Positions 36,046-44,345 of a stretch of DNA of 64,000 nucleotides are shown here, piece after piece; position 1 is the stretch's first letter, and every line of letters begins with the position of its first letter. A program made the translations under genes and the position numbers. The DNA lies in the NCBI RefSeq assembly GCF_000214665.1, contig NC_015572.1:310001-374000 (forward strand), in the 5' to 3' direction. The DNA is from Methylomonas methanica MC09. Lineage in GTDB: Bacteria > Pseudomonadota > Gammaproteobacteria > Methylococcales > Methylomonadaceae. The notes beneath the pieces were generated by a model, which saw only the letters and a list, made by a program, of their open reading frames with translations, was not told where the DNA came from and searched no databases.

Positions 36046-36975
36046 ATGAGCCAACACATTGAGGACGAAAGACTCTTCGAAAATCTCTGTTACGCGTCTT
36101 ATCTGCGGATAGGATTCGAACAGGTCAAGGAAAACAAAGGCAAGCCCGGCATTGATGGGGTGAACATACATGACTTTGAATTCCGGTTAGAAGAAGAGCT
36201 AAGTCGGTTACAGCAGGAATTGCTGAACTGGACTTACAAGCCATCGCCGGTGCGCCGAGTGGAAATTCCCAAGCCGCAAGGCGGGGTAAGACGGCTGGGC
36301 ATCCCGACGGTACGGGATCGCGTGGTGCAAACAGCCTTGAAGCTGCTGCTGGAGCCGATGTTTGAACCGCATTTTTCGCCGCATAGTTACGGTTTTCGTC
36401 CCGGACGGAATCCACACCAAGCGGTACAGGCGGCGCAAAGCATCATAAACAGCGGTAAGTCGTATGTGGTGGATATTGATCTGGAGAAATTCTTTGACCG
36501 AATCCATCATGACCGGCTGATAGCCCGAATAGGACAACGGATCACCGACAAACGGATACTGCGTCTGATCGGACTGATGCTGCGAAGCGGCATCATGATC
36601 AACGGCGTGGTGGTTCGGAGCGAGGAAGGCACGATGCAAGGCGGGCCGCTAAGCCCCTTGCTGAGTAACATTGTGCTGGACGAACTGGATAAAGAACTGG
36701 AAAAACGCGGCCTGGAATTTTGTAGGTTTGCCGATGACTGCAATATCTTCGTGAAGTCACAAAAAGCGGCGGAACGTGTGATGGAAACGGTCAGCCAGTT
36801 CATAGAAAGCAAGCTCAAGCTCAAGGTGAACCGGGCGAAAAGCCAAGTGGCAAGATCAGAAAGGGTAAAGTTTTTGGGCTTTACGGTAGTGAACGGGACG
36901 ATTGCGATTGCGCGAAAAGCCCTGCAAACGGCCATGGATAATGTCAAAGCCCTAACGCCACGAGGCACCAATAAG
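36046..36975 (+). pseudogene. ltrA: Group II intron maturase/reverse transcriptase, N-terminal part
   Basis: The fragment encodes about 310 residues with RT motifs in order: NKGKPGIDGV, GVRRLGIPTVRDRVVQ, SYGFRPGRNPHQAVQ, VVDIDLEKFFDRIHHD, EGTMQGGPLSPLLSNIVL and RFADDCNIFV (FADD in place of YADD). The sequence stays in frame until GTNK at 36975 and is then cut by the IS3-family copy; the remaining in-frame codons are IS sequence. The C-terminal GIIM domain continues at 38662. An ATG with no strong Shine-Dalgarno starts the gene inside the intron. Confidence 0.9.
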
Positions 36976-37018
36976 GATCGGAAAATTTCAAGCTAGTTGT
37001 CGCCTCGACGTAAAAATA

Positions 37019-38101
37019 CTATGCGATTATTTTGTCTGGATTAGCGACCTCCTGGGGTGAGTGTTTTTGGGTTTCGGTATGATCTGGATTTAGATGCACG
37101 GTATGGATTCTGTTCCAGTTCCGGGTGTTTTGACTCCAGCGCCGTGGGTTTTGGCGGCGGGCGTCTTCATAGAGCGCTTTGCGTTGATTCAATAGCGCCT
37201 CGTCCAATCCGGCATGACGTTGGGCTGGGGTTACAAAACCAATGGCGCTATGCCGATGTTCGTGGTTGTACCATTGCACCAGGTCGGCTACCCATTCACG
37301 AGCGACGGACAGGTCGGCAAACGGTTGCAACGGGTATTGCGGACGATATTTCAGGGTTTTGAACAGCGATTCCGAATACGGATTGTCGTTACTCACCGCC
37401 GGTCGGCTGAGCGAGGGCATGACGCCAAGCTGTTGCAGGGTGGCCAGCATCGTGGCGCCTTTCATGGGGCTGCCGTTATCGGAATGCAGGATGACTTGCC
37501 CAGGTTGTAGCCCTTCGCGTAAAACAATATCCCGTAACAACTCGCTGGCGTATTGGCTGCTTTCTTCCTCAAATACCTGCCAGCCGACGATCTGGCGACT
37601 AAAAATATCGAGGAACAAGTAGAGGTAGTAGAACTGGCCTTTGACTGCGGCCGCAAGATAGGTAATATCCCAGCTGTAGAGTTGATTGGGCGCTATCGCA
37701 CTCAAGGCTTTGGGTTTGGTACGTGGCTGGCTGGGCCGTTCACTGCGGCGGTGTTTCAGTTGCTGGGCGGCTTTCAGTAGGCGATAGATCGTCGATTCGG
37801 AGCCCAGATAAATCCCCTGATCCGCCAAGCGCGGAACGATCTGACTGGGGGGTAAATCCGCAAATTCGGCGGAATTGGCCACGGCCAGAATGTGGTTGCG
37901 CTCGGCCTCGGTCAGCGCATGCGCCGGCGTATATTGCCGCCGCGGTCGCCGGTCTTCGCCCGGGGTTTCGCCGGCCTGCCAGCGCTGCAAGGTGCGCGGG
38001 CTCAGGCCCAGCACGGCACAGGCTTGGTCTTGGCGGGCACCGGCTGCGGTGGCTTCGGCGACGGATTCGATCAGGGTTTGGCGCTGCTGAAGGGATGTCA
38101 T
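37019..38101 (-). CDS. IS3-family transposase OrfB (copy 1)
   Basis: This 360-residue integrase-type transposase has an N-terminal helix-turn-helix (QACAVLGLSPRTLQRW) and an rve DDE core: first Asp in YSWDITYLA, second Asp in ILHSDNGSPMKG, Glu in NDNPYSESLFKTLKYRP. The frame is intact, and it differs from the copy 2 protein by only a few residues. Its own ATG overlaps the orfA stop, so it may be made alone, but OrfAB fusion is blocked by the orfA deletion. Confidence 0.9.
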   Translation of the reverse strand: MTSLQQRQTLIESVAEATAAGARQDQACAVLGLSPRTLQRWQAGETPGEDRRPRRQYTPAHALTEAERNHILAVANSAEFADLPPSQIVPRLADQGIYLGSESTIYRLLKAAQQLKHRRSERPSQPRTKPKALSAIAPNQLYSWDITYLAAAVKGQFYYLYLFLDIFSRQIVGWQVFEEESSQYASELLRDIVLREGLQPGQVILHSDNGSPMKGATMLATLQQLGVMPSLSRPAVSNDNPYSESLFKTLKYRPQYPLQPFADLSVAREWVADLVQWYNHEHRHSAIGFVTPAQRHAGLDEALLNQRKALYEDARRQNPRRWSQNTRNWNRIHTVHLNPDHTETQKHSPQEVANPDKIIA

Positions 38102-38597
38102 TCGACCTCGCCCGCCAACAGCGCCCGCACCTTTTTTGCAGGATCAGCAAGGCAGCGGCTTCAGCCAGCGCTTTGTCCTTACGGTTCAGTTCGCGTTCCA
38201 GACGCTGATTTTCGGCTTTTAAAGTGCGCAGTGTCTGGCTGTCATTGCCGCCTGAACGGGCGCTGGTGACGGCACAAAAATCGCTTTTCCACTGCGCGAG
38301 TTGATGAGCAAATAGCCCACGTTGCCGACACCAGGCATTCAATGCCTCGCCGGATATACCATGGCTTTCATGGAGGGCCAGTAAACGCTCCTCGGGGAGC
38401 CAATCTTGAGGGCGCTTGCCCACGTTTGGGCTTGACGTATCGGTGGGTGTGCTGCTTTTCATCCAGTTTTTTAAGGTATGTATGCTGAGGTTAGATTCGT
38501 CGGCAATGTCTTGAATGGTTCGTTTTCCACGATTGTAGACTTTTGCCAGAGCTTGCTCTCTGAACTCGTCAGAATACTGCTTTTTCGGGGTAATCAT
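38098..38597 (-). pseudogene. IS3-family OrfA, copy 1, frameshifted
   Basis: The protein begins like OrfA of copy 2 (MITPKKQYSDEFREQALAKV, helix-turn-helix and a leucine-zipper-like region) but loses frame near residue 153. There a run of seven A residues in copy 2 is only six here (38132-38137 on the forward strand as T). Reading then continues in a foreign frame. The missing base removes both the normal OrfA end and the A AAA AAG slippage signal needed to make an OrfAB fusion. Confidence 0.85.
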
Positions 38598-38661
38598 TTT
38601 CTAATCTCAAATTTAAGGCGTTCTAAAAATTTGAGGCGACAACCATTGTGACGCAGGGGGG

Positions 38662-39030
38662 GATATAGAAACCACCCTAAAGTCGATCAATCAATGGTAT
38701 GTAGGCTGGTCGAATTATTTCAGTCTAAGCCACTATCCAGCGCAATTAGTGAAGATAGAGGCGCATATCCGACGACGACTGAGGGCTAGGTTGGTTGATC
38801 AGCAGAAGAATAAGAGAAATCTATATCGGACGTTGGTCAAAAGAGGGGTGTCGCCCAAAGCGGCTGCCGTAGCGTTTACAAATCGGAAACGATGGGCGCT
38901 TAGCAAGACAGTGGCAGTATCCAGAGCCTATCCTAACGATTGGTTTATAAAGGGTAAAGGCCAAGCTATCCGATCCGACCAGAAGTTGGCGCACTGGTTT
39001 GAAGTCTCTCAATGGGTGAGTCTTGCGTGA
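38662..39030 (+). pseudogene. ltrA: Group II intron maturase, C-terminal GIIM part
   Basis: The in-frame stretch resumes the maturase after the IS with ETTLKSINQWYVGWSNYFSL and carries the GIIM maturase domain (HIRRRLRARLVDQQKNKRN, YRTLVKRGVSPKAAAVAFTN, WALSKTVAVSRAYPNDWF), ending at TGA 39030. Together with the N-terminal fragment it makes a normal-length maturase of about 430 residues. It has no start codon of its own in the right place apart from GTG 38749, so it is a remnant. Confidence 0.85.
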
Positions 39031-39096
39031 TGAGCCGTGTACGGACCCGTACGCACGGTTCTGTGGGCAGACGGAGGCTGCGGCCTCCTCTGACCC
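38931..39096 (+). repeat. Intron 3'-end segment, first copy of a 166-bp direct repeat
   Basis: The segment from TCCTAACGATTGG to CTGACC(C) contains the last 33 codons of the maturase plus intron domains V and VI. It is repeated at 40779-40944, so the second IS copy lies between two copies of the intron end. Domain V is GAGCCGTGTACGG paired with the later CGTACGCACGGTTC. Confidence 0.85.
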
Positions 39097-39157
39097 CCCC
39101 CGCGTCAAAATAGTTGTCGCCTCAAATTTATAGAATCCATTAAATTTGAGATAAAAA

Positions 39158-39658
39158 ATGATTACCCCGAAAAAGCAGTATTCTGACGAGTTCAGAGAGC
39201 AAGCCCTGGCAAAAGTCTACAAACGTGGAAAACGAACCATTCAAGACATTGCCGACGAATCTAACCTCAGCATACATACCTTAAAAAACTGGATGAAAAG
39301 CAGCACACCCACCGATACGTCAAGCCCAAACGTGAGCAAGCGCCCTCAAGATTGGCTCCCCGAAGAGCGTTTACTGGCCCTCCATGAAAGCCATGGTATA
39401 TCCGGCGAGGCATTGAATGCCTGGTGTCGGCAACGTGGACTATTCGCTCATCAACTCGCGCAGTGGAAAAGCGATTTTTGTGCCGTCACCAGCGCCCGTT
39501 CAGGCGGCAATGACAGCCAGACACTGCGCACTTTAAAAGCCGAAAATCAGCGTCTGGAACGCGAACTCAACCGTAAGGACAAAGCGCTGGCTGAAGCCGC
39601 TGCCTTGCTGATTCTGCAAAAAAAGGTGCGGGCGCTGTTGGCGGGCGAGGTCGAATGA
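39158..39658 (+). CDS. IS3-family OrfA (copy 2)
   Basis: The 166-residue protein has an N-terminal helix-turn-helix (DEFREQALAKVY, NLSIHTLKNWM) and a C-terminal coiled coil (LKAENQRLERELNRKDKALAEAAALLILQ). Near its end the codons CAA AAA AAG contain the slippery heptamer A AAA AAG at 39618-39625. The -1 frame from there is open straight into orfB, which predicts a programmed OrfAB fusion transposase. Its stop overlaps the orfB ATG. Confidence 0.92.
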   Translation: MITPKKQYSDEFREQALAKVYKRGKRTIQDIADESNLSIHTLKNWMKSSTPTDTSSPNVSKRPQDWLPEERLLALHESHGISGEALNAWCRQRGLFAHQLAQWKSDFCAVTSARSGGNDSQTLRTLKAENQRLERELNRKDKALAEAAALLILQKKVRALLAGEVE

Positions 39659-40737
39659 CATCCCTTCAGCAGCGCCAAACCCTGATCGAATCCGTCGCCG
39701 AAGCCACCGAGGCCGGTGCCCGCCAAGACCAAGCCTGTGCCGTGCTGGGCCTGAGCCCGCGCACCTTGCAGCGCTGGCAGGCCGGCGAAACCCCGGGCGA
39801 AGACCGGCGACCGAGGCGGCAATATACGCCGGCGCATGCGCTGACCGAGGCCGAGCGCAACCGCATTCTGGCCGTGGCCAATTCCGCCGAATTTGCGGAT
39901 TTACCCCCCAGTCAGATTGTCCCGCGCTTGGCGGATCAGGGGATTTATCTGGGCTCCGAATCGACGATCTATCGCCTACTGAAAGCCGCCCAGCAACTGA
40001 AACACCGCCGCAGTGAACGTCCCAGTCAGCCTCGCTTCAAACCCAAAGCATTGAGTGCGACCGAGCCCAATCAACTCTACAGCTGGGATATTACCTATCT
40101 TGCGGCCGCAGTCAAAGGCCAGTTCTACTACCTCTACTTGTTCCTCGATATTTTTAGTCGCCAGATCGTCGGCTGGCAGGTATTTGAGGAAGAAAGCAGC
40201 CAATACGCCAGCGAGTTGTTACGGGATATTGTTTTACGCGAAGGGCTACAACCTGGGCAAGTCATCCTGCATTCCGATAACGGCAGCCCCATGAAAGGCG
40301 CCACGATGCTGGCCACCCTGCAACAGCTTGGCGTCATGCCCTCGCTCAGCCGACCGGCGGTGAGTAATGACAATCCGTATTCGGAATCGCTGTTCAAAAC
40401 CCTGAAATATCGTCCGCAATACCCGTTGCAACCGTTTGCCGACCTGTCCGTCGCTCGTGAATGGGTAGCCGACCTGGTGCAATGGTACAACCACGAACAT
40501 CGGCATAGCGCCATTGGTTTTGTAACCCCAGCCCAACGTCATGCCGGATTGGACGAGGCACTATTGAATCAACGCAAAGCGCTCTATGAAGACGCCCGCC
40601 GCCAAAACCCACGGCGCTGGAGTCAAAACACCCGGAACTGGAACAGAATCCATACCGTGCATCTAAATCCGGATCATGCCGAAACCCAAAACAACTCGCC
40701 CCAGGAGGTCGCTAATCCAGACAAAATAACCGCATAG
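39655..40737 (+). CDS. IS3-family transposase OrfB (copy 2)
   Basis: This 360-residue protein has the same plan as copy 1 OrfB: helix-turn-helix, then rve integrase core with SWDITYL, HSDNGSP and NPYSESLFKTLKYRP as the DDE residues, and the QWYNHEHRHSAIGFVTPAQRH ending of IS3 transposases. The frame lies -1 relative to orfA, and ATG 39655 overlaps the orfA TGA. Confidence 0.93.
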   Translation: MTSLQQRQTLIESVAEATEAGARQDQACAVLGLSPRTLQRWQAGETPGEDRRPRRQYTPAHALTEAERNRILAVANSAEFADLPPSQIVPRLADQGIYLGSESTIYRLLKAAQQLKHRRSERPSQPRFKPKALSATEPNQLYSWDITYLAAAVKGQFYYLYLFLDIFSRQIVGWQVFEEESSQYASELLRDIVLREGLQPGQVILHSDNGSPMKGATMLATLQQLGVMPSLSRPAVSNDNPYSESLFKTLKYRPQYPLQPFADLSVAREWVADLVQWYNHEHRHSAIGFVTPAQRHAGLDEALLNQRKALYEDARRQNPRRWSQNTRNWNRIHTVHLNPDHAETQNNSPQEVANPDKITA

Positions 40738-40778
40738 TATTTTTACGTCGAGGCGACAACTAGCTTGAAATTTTCCGA

Positions 40779-40944
40779 TCCTAACGATTGGTTTATAAAG
40801 GGTAAAGGCCAAGCTATCCGATCCGACCAGAAGTTGGCGCACTGGTTTGAAGTCTCTCAATGGGTGAGTCTTGCGTGATGAGCCGTGTACGGACCCGTAC
40901 GCACGGTTCTGTGGGCAGACGGAGGCTGCGGCCTCCTCTGACCC
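40779..40944 (+). repeat. Intron 3'-end segment, second copy of the 166-bp direct repeat
   Basis: Repeats 38931-39096 and contains the end of the maturase frame, domain V and domain VI. This outer copy is joined to the native downstream exon (CCGATCAAATCGG), so it is probably the original 3' end of the intron. Confidence 0.85.
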
Positions 40945-40968
40945 GATCAAATCGGTTAAACTCTTTTC

Positions 40969-41468
40969 ATGACAAACTATCGACGCAATCGTATTCCTGG
41001 CGGCACCTATTTTTTCACCGTTAACTTGCTCGAACGAAAATCGACGTTGTTAATCGAGTATATTGCAGAGTTAAGGGAAGCGGTGCGAGTGGTTCGGGAA
41101 AAACAGCCATTTCATATTGATGCCTGGGTGGTTTTGCCTGATCATATGCATGCGATTTGGACATTACCGGCCGGTGACGATCAATATTCCAATCGATGGC
41201 GGGCGATAAAAAAGCCTTTTCGAAATCGATACCTAAAACAGAATATCGCTCCGCAACCAGAATAAAACGTCACGAACGTGGCATTTGGCAACGTCGTTTT
41301 TGGGAACATACCATTATCGATGATGCCGACTATGCGGCACATATGGATTATATCCATCACAATCCGGTCAAGCATGGTTGGGCCGTCACGGTTAAGGATT
41401 TACCCACAGGGCATAAAGGCCATATTCAACGTTTCATCGCTTGGTCAAGACGGATATTTATCCGTTAA
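40969..41468 (+). pseudogene. REP-associated tyrosine transposase (RAYT), frameshifted
   Basis: The first part (40969 to about 41210) encodes the Y1-transposase start NYRRNRIPGGTYFFTVNL and the HUH motif PDHMHAIW. After the six-A run at 41208-41213 the frame must shift to continue as KKAFSKSIPKTEYRSAT, RRFWEHTIIDDADYAAHMDYIHHNPVKHG (with the catalytic Tyr in DYIHHNP) up to 41468. One A appears to be missing. RAYTs mobilise REP palindromes, and REP-like sequences lie on both sides (35361-35389 and 41533-41561). Confidence 0.88.
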
Positions 41469-41532
41469 ATTGGGCGGGGTTAGACTTGGCATTGTTGGAA
41501 GCGGGTGAACCGGATAATTGACAGTTTTATCG

Positions 41533-41561
41533 GCGGATGATGCTTCGCTTATCCGCCCTAC
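41533..41561 (-). repeat. REP-like palindrome, right copy (inverted)
   Basis: The reverse complement matches the left REP-like sequence at 27 of 29 positions. With the left copy it brackets the RAYT gene in inverted orientation, a typical REP arrangement. Confidence 0.7.
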
Positions 41562-41565
41562 GGCC

Positions 41566-41595
41566 CTGGGTTGTATGTGAGTGATAGGCAGTCAA
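41566..41595 (+). repeat. Direct repeat of the 35232-35262 segment
   Basis: CTGGGTTGTATGTGAGTGAT is followed by AGGCAGTCAA; the segment matches 35232-35262 with three or so changes. The two copies lie outside the REP pair on each side and may be remnants of an older insertion or shared intergenic repeat. Confidence 0.5.
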
Positions 41596-41675
41596 CGACC
41601 CCCAAACTGTCTCGGGCTGAAGTAGTTTGATAGTCTGGATAGTAGCAAGTAACAGACGTTCGATAGGTAATAGGA

Positions 41676-41900
41676 ATGACAGACATACAAATAGTAATTT
41701 TTTGGGTGATCTACGTTGGTCTCTTCGCCATTGGAATTTATACAGCAACGATTCGACCATGGTACGCATACTTAGCCGGTCTACCAATTTATTTATGGAT
41801 GCTTTCTACAACTGTTGGGTGGCTTATGGAAGGCGCGGATGGTCCCGACGGGTTTGGCGTTGGATTGCTTCTAGTGTTTAATTGCGCAAATAGCATTTAG
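41676..41900 (+). CDS. Small membrane protein, end altered by IS630 insertion
   Basis: The 74-residue product has hydrophobic helices at about 6-24 and 29-50 and a third at 60-70. Its last residues come from the IS630 left end. If the element is removed at the TA pair, the frame would run on for a few codons (about NNRSRTSN) to a stop at 43033-43035, so the insertion changes only the extreme tail. Function not recognised. Confidence 0.55.
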   Translation: MTDIQIVIFWVIYVGLFAIGIYTATIRPWYAYLAGLPIYLWMLSTTVGWLMEGADGPDGFGVGLLLVFNCANSI

Positions 41901-43013
41901 TATAAGCTATACTAGGCACCATGCCTAGAAAAGCGATAGAAATAGTACTGACGACCGAGCAAACACAGCAGCTCGAAAAAATAGTCCGCAGCCATAGCGC
42001 CGAGCGTCGGCAAGTTGAGCGCGCACAAATCATTTTAGAGTGCGCGACTGGAAAACAAAACCAAGAGATTGCGGAAAAATTGAACACCTCCGTCCTGCGA
42101 ATTGGTAAATGGCGAAGGCGGTTTGCTGAAAAAGGACTGGCGGGGCTCGACGATGAGCCGCGACCCGGCAAGCCAGAAACGTATGGAAAAGCCTTTAGGG
42201 ATCGATTGCTTGCTAAATTAGAAGAAAAACCGCCGGAGGGCTTGGCTCGATGGGACTGTCCGACTTTGGCGGCTGCCTTGAATGCCAGTCAACATGCTGT
42301 TTGGCGGGCGTTGAAAAAAGAAGGTATTTATTTGCATCGCTCACGGAGTTGGTGTGTCAGTACCGATCCTGAATTCACCGAAAAGTCGGCCAACATCATT
42401 GGGCTTTACTTGAACCCGCCTTTGAATGCTTTGGTGATCAGTGTGGATGAAAAACCCAGCATTCAAATAATAGAGCGGACAACGGAATTTGTTGAAACGC
42501 GAGATAAAACGATTGTTGCTGCTTGTAAAAGCACCTATAAAAGACATGGCACCTTAAATTTATTTGCCGCGTTGAATGTGGCGACCGGGCAGATTAAGGC
42601 GCAGACCACGCAAACTAAAACACGTGATGACTTTCAGGACTTTATGGATCTTGTCATGACGGAAGTCCCCGAAGAGAAAGAAGTACATGTCATTTTGGAC
42701 AATTATTGTACGCATAAGAAAAATGACGCGTGGCTCGAAAAATACCAGGGTCGAGTGAAATTTCACTTTACGCCGACTTCGGCCAGCTGGTTAAATCAAA
42801 TTGAAATTTGGTTTGGCATTTTGGCCCGCAAAACACTCAAGGGAGCCAGCTTTGCAAGCGCTGAGGAACTAAAAAGTGCGATTGAGGCATTTATCAAAAG
42901 ACATAATCAAAATGCCCAACCTTTTAAATGGCGCCGAAGAGATGTCCGAGGTGGTCAGATTAAAAATACGATAGCGAATTTACGCAATTAAGCACTAGTT
43001 CCGATACTTGGTG
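41893..43013 (+). mobile_element. IS630-family element
   Basis: It is about 1.1 kb, bounded by TA dinucleotides (41891-41892 and 43014-43015), the target of IS630/Tc1-type elements. The ends share imperfect inverted similarity (AGTAT..ACTAG on both). A single intact transposase gene fills it. Exact ends are uncertain by a few bases. Confidence 0.75.
41921..42991 (+). CDS. IS630-family transposase
   Basis: The 356-residue protein has an N-terminal helix-turn-helix (GKQNQEIAEKLNTSVLRIGKW), a winged-helix linker (DCPTLAAALNASQHAVWRAL) and a DDE core: Asp in ALVISVDEKPSIQ, Asp in VHVILDNYCTHK and Glu in SASWLNQIEIWFGIL. The frame is intact and of normal length. Confidence 0.93.
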   Translation: MPRKAIEIVLTTEQTQQLEKIVRSHSAERRQVERAQIILECATGKQNQEIAEKLNTSVLRIGKWRRRFAEKGLAGLDDEPRPGKPETYGKAFRDRLLAKLEEKPPEGLARWDCPTLAAALNASQHAVWRALKKEGIYLHRSRSWCVSTDPEFTEKSANIIGLYLNPPLNALVISVDEKPSIQIIERTTEFVETRDKTIVAACKSTYKRHGTLNLFAALNVATGQIKAQTTQTKTRDDFQDFMDLVMTEVPEEKEVHVILDNYCTHKKNDAWLEKYQGRVKFHFTPTSASWLNQIEIWFGILARKTLKGASFASAEELKSAIEAFIKRHNQNAQPFKWRRRDVRGGQIKNTIANLRN

Positions 43014-43048
43014 TAACCGTAGTCGCACATCTAATTAGGTGGCTATCG

Positions 43049-43639
43049 GTGTTGGATGAGATCCTACGGCAGCCATCTGAACAACGCAGAAACCAAACTG
43101 TACTCAAACACTATCAGTCATTTTTTAAAGATCACAAACAAGAATTATTGACTTGGGACATAGGGCCAATTAAAGAATTGGTGCCATCATTTCAGGTTTT
43201 CAGGGCTGAACCAGGGCCACAAATTAATCTTTGGTCTTATGCGTCAATCGGCGCTAATAACTTTGGGCACGATAAATTGGGATTATTAGAGTTTATAGTT
43301 CATTCGCCAATAGAAAGTCCGACGTTGGTAGAAACTATGGGAATGATTACTCACTATCATGCGAATCGTAATCTTGGCTTTGGACACTCGATGCCAATCG
43401 GAGAACCTTGGCTGGATGGTTCAGAGTGTAATCATTGGCTTATTTCAAAGCGTTATCCATTGGGGGCGGAGCTAGAAATATGCAATATCAAAAATACACA
43501 CATACATGTTGCTTTGCTTTTGCCAATCACTGAGGCGGAAAACAAATATAAAGCCAAAAATGGGCTAGAAGCATTAGAAAAATTATTTGAAGATAAAGGT
43601 CTGGAATATTGGAATATAAGGAGAAAATCATTGGTGTAG
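43049..43639 (+). CDS. Suppressor-of-fused (SUFU) domain protein
   Basis: The 196-residue protein starts with GTG at 43049 and has the bacterial SUFU signature: NNFGHDKLGLLEFIVHSP, HYHANRNLGFGHSMPIGEPW, HWLISKRYPLGAELEIC and LLLPITEAE. SUFU-domain proteins in bacteria often act as immunity proteins of polymorphic toxin systems. No toxin gene is adjacent. Base composition is AT-richer than the surroundings, and the IS630 element ends 35 bases upstream, so this may be an acquired fragment. Confidence 0.8.
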   Translation: MLDEILRQPSEQRRNQTVLKHYQSFFKDHKQELLTWDIGPIKELVPSFQVFRAEPGPQINLWSYASIGANNFGHDKLGLLEFIVHSPIESPTLVETMGMITHYHANRNLGFGHSMPIGEPWLDGSECNHWLISKRYPLGAELEICNIKNTHIHVALLLPITEAENKYKAKNGLEALEKLFEDKGLEYWNIRRKSLV

Positions 43640-43875
43640 GCTCGGCAAGGCCATAAGATGTCAAAAATGAACTGAACTACTTCACGCGGAAAAAAGGCAT
43701 CGGGTCTTGCAATCGAACTTCTATAAATGACCGCAAATGCCTCAACTGCAGTCAGCGACGCCTACAACATGACGGTCCACTTTTGGCCGCCTCCTGCCTA
43801 TACTCAGTCTGATGGCAAAAGCTCGAAGTCTGCCGTTTACACTCTTGTCAGGCCGGCGGTTAACAAATACGCGAA

Positions 43876-44331
43876 CTAATTGCAGACTTTTGTGGCTTGA
43901 CGCAACAACTGTAAACACGCGCGGTTCGCCGCCAAATCTAGTGCGCTGAAATCGTCTTGAGTGGTTAATAAAGGGTTGGCGCCGGCGTGCAGCAGTTGCT
44001 CCACTACCGTGTGTTTGCCGCTGGAAGAGGCGTAGGTCAAGGCTGTAGCGCCGCTGGGGTTTTGATAATCGACATCAACGCCGGCGCTAATCAGCAAGGC
44101 TATGCATTCCTTCGACTCGGCAAAGCATGCCGCCCATAAGGCGTTATTGCCGTAAGCGTCCAATACGCTTAAATCCGCACCGTTAGCCAATAAATAAGCC
44201 AATAGGTCGGGCCGGGCCTGCTGAGCAGCTACAATCAGTGCATAGTGGCCTTTGTCGTTAGCTGTCAACGGCGTTTGGCTATTGAAACCGTTGGTCTCAA
44301 ACCAGCCGGTAATTTCTTCGGATGTGTTCAT
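43876..44331 (-). CDS. Ankyrin-repeat protein, nif-region type
   Basis: I take ATG 44331 (MNTSEE) as the start, which gives 151 residues; the longer open frame upstream overlaps the next gene and is non-coding in character. Ankyrin repeats are visible as KGHYALIVAAQQARPDLLAYLL, YGNNALWAACFAESKECIALL and GATALTYASSSGKHTVVEQLL. Small ankyrin proteins occur at the end of nif-associated operons in methanotrophs and Azotobacter relatives. Last gene of the flavodoxin operon. Confidence 0.82.
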   Translation of the reverse strand: MNTSEEITGWFETNGFNSQTPLTANDKGHYALIVAAQQARPDLLAYLLANGADLSVLDAYGNNALWAACFAESKECIALLISAGVDVDYQNPSGATALTYASSSGKHTVVEQLLHAGANPLLTTQDDFSALDLAANRACLQLLRQATKVCN

Positions 44332-44345
44332 AATGCTTTTGTCTG

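Larger units (their letters stand above)
36997..38642 (-). mobile_element. IS3-family insertion sequence, copy 1 (reverse, defective)
   Basis: The element is bounded by TTGTCGCCTC (36997-37006) and its inverted partner GAGGCGACAA (38633-38642), giving 1646 bases. Similarity to copy 2 continues about 20 bases beyond both terminal motifs, so the true ends may lie near 36976 and 38661. It carries orfA and orfB on the reverse strand and splits the intron maturase gene. No clear short target duplication is visible. It is a close but not identical relative of copy 2. Confidence 0.85.
39114..40759 (+). mobile_element. IS3-family insertion sequence, copy 2 (forward, apparently intact)
   Basis: Bounded by TTGTCGCCTC (39114-39123) and GAGGCGACAA (40750-40759), it is 1646 bases, the same length as copy 1, and in opposite orientation. 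Both reading frames are open and the A AAA AAG slippage heptamer is present. It is flanked by 166-bp direct repeats of the intron 3' end rather than by a short target duplication. Confidence 0.88.
35390..40942 (+). mobile_element. Group II intron, interrupted by two IS3-family copies
   Basis: The 5' end GTGCGACT at 35390 matches the GUGYG start of group II introns and follows the REP palindrome directly. About 650 bases of non-coding, highly structured RNA sequence follow (35390-36045, domains I-III). Then comes the maturase gene (from 36046, split), a domain V-like element GAGCCGTGTACGG...CGGTTC (39033-39062 and again 40881-40910) and a domain VI hairpin. The 3' end is placed at TGAC, 40942, and joining the flanks restores a REP-like context. 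The intron is unlikely to splice or move now because its maturase is broken. Confidence 0.85.

Noticed and set aside
36980-40780. Composite transposon carried by the two inverted IS3-family copies
   Set aside because: The DNA between them is only the intron maturase tail and intron RNA domains, with no cargo, and no outer target duplication is visible.
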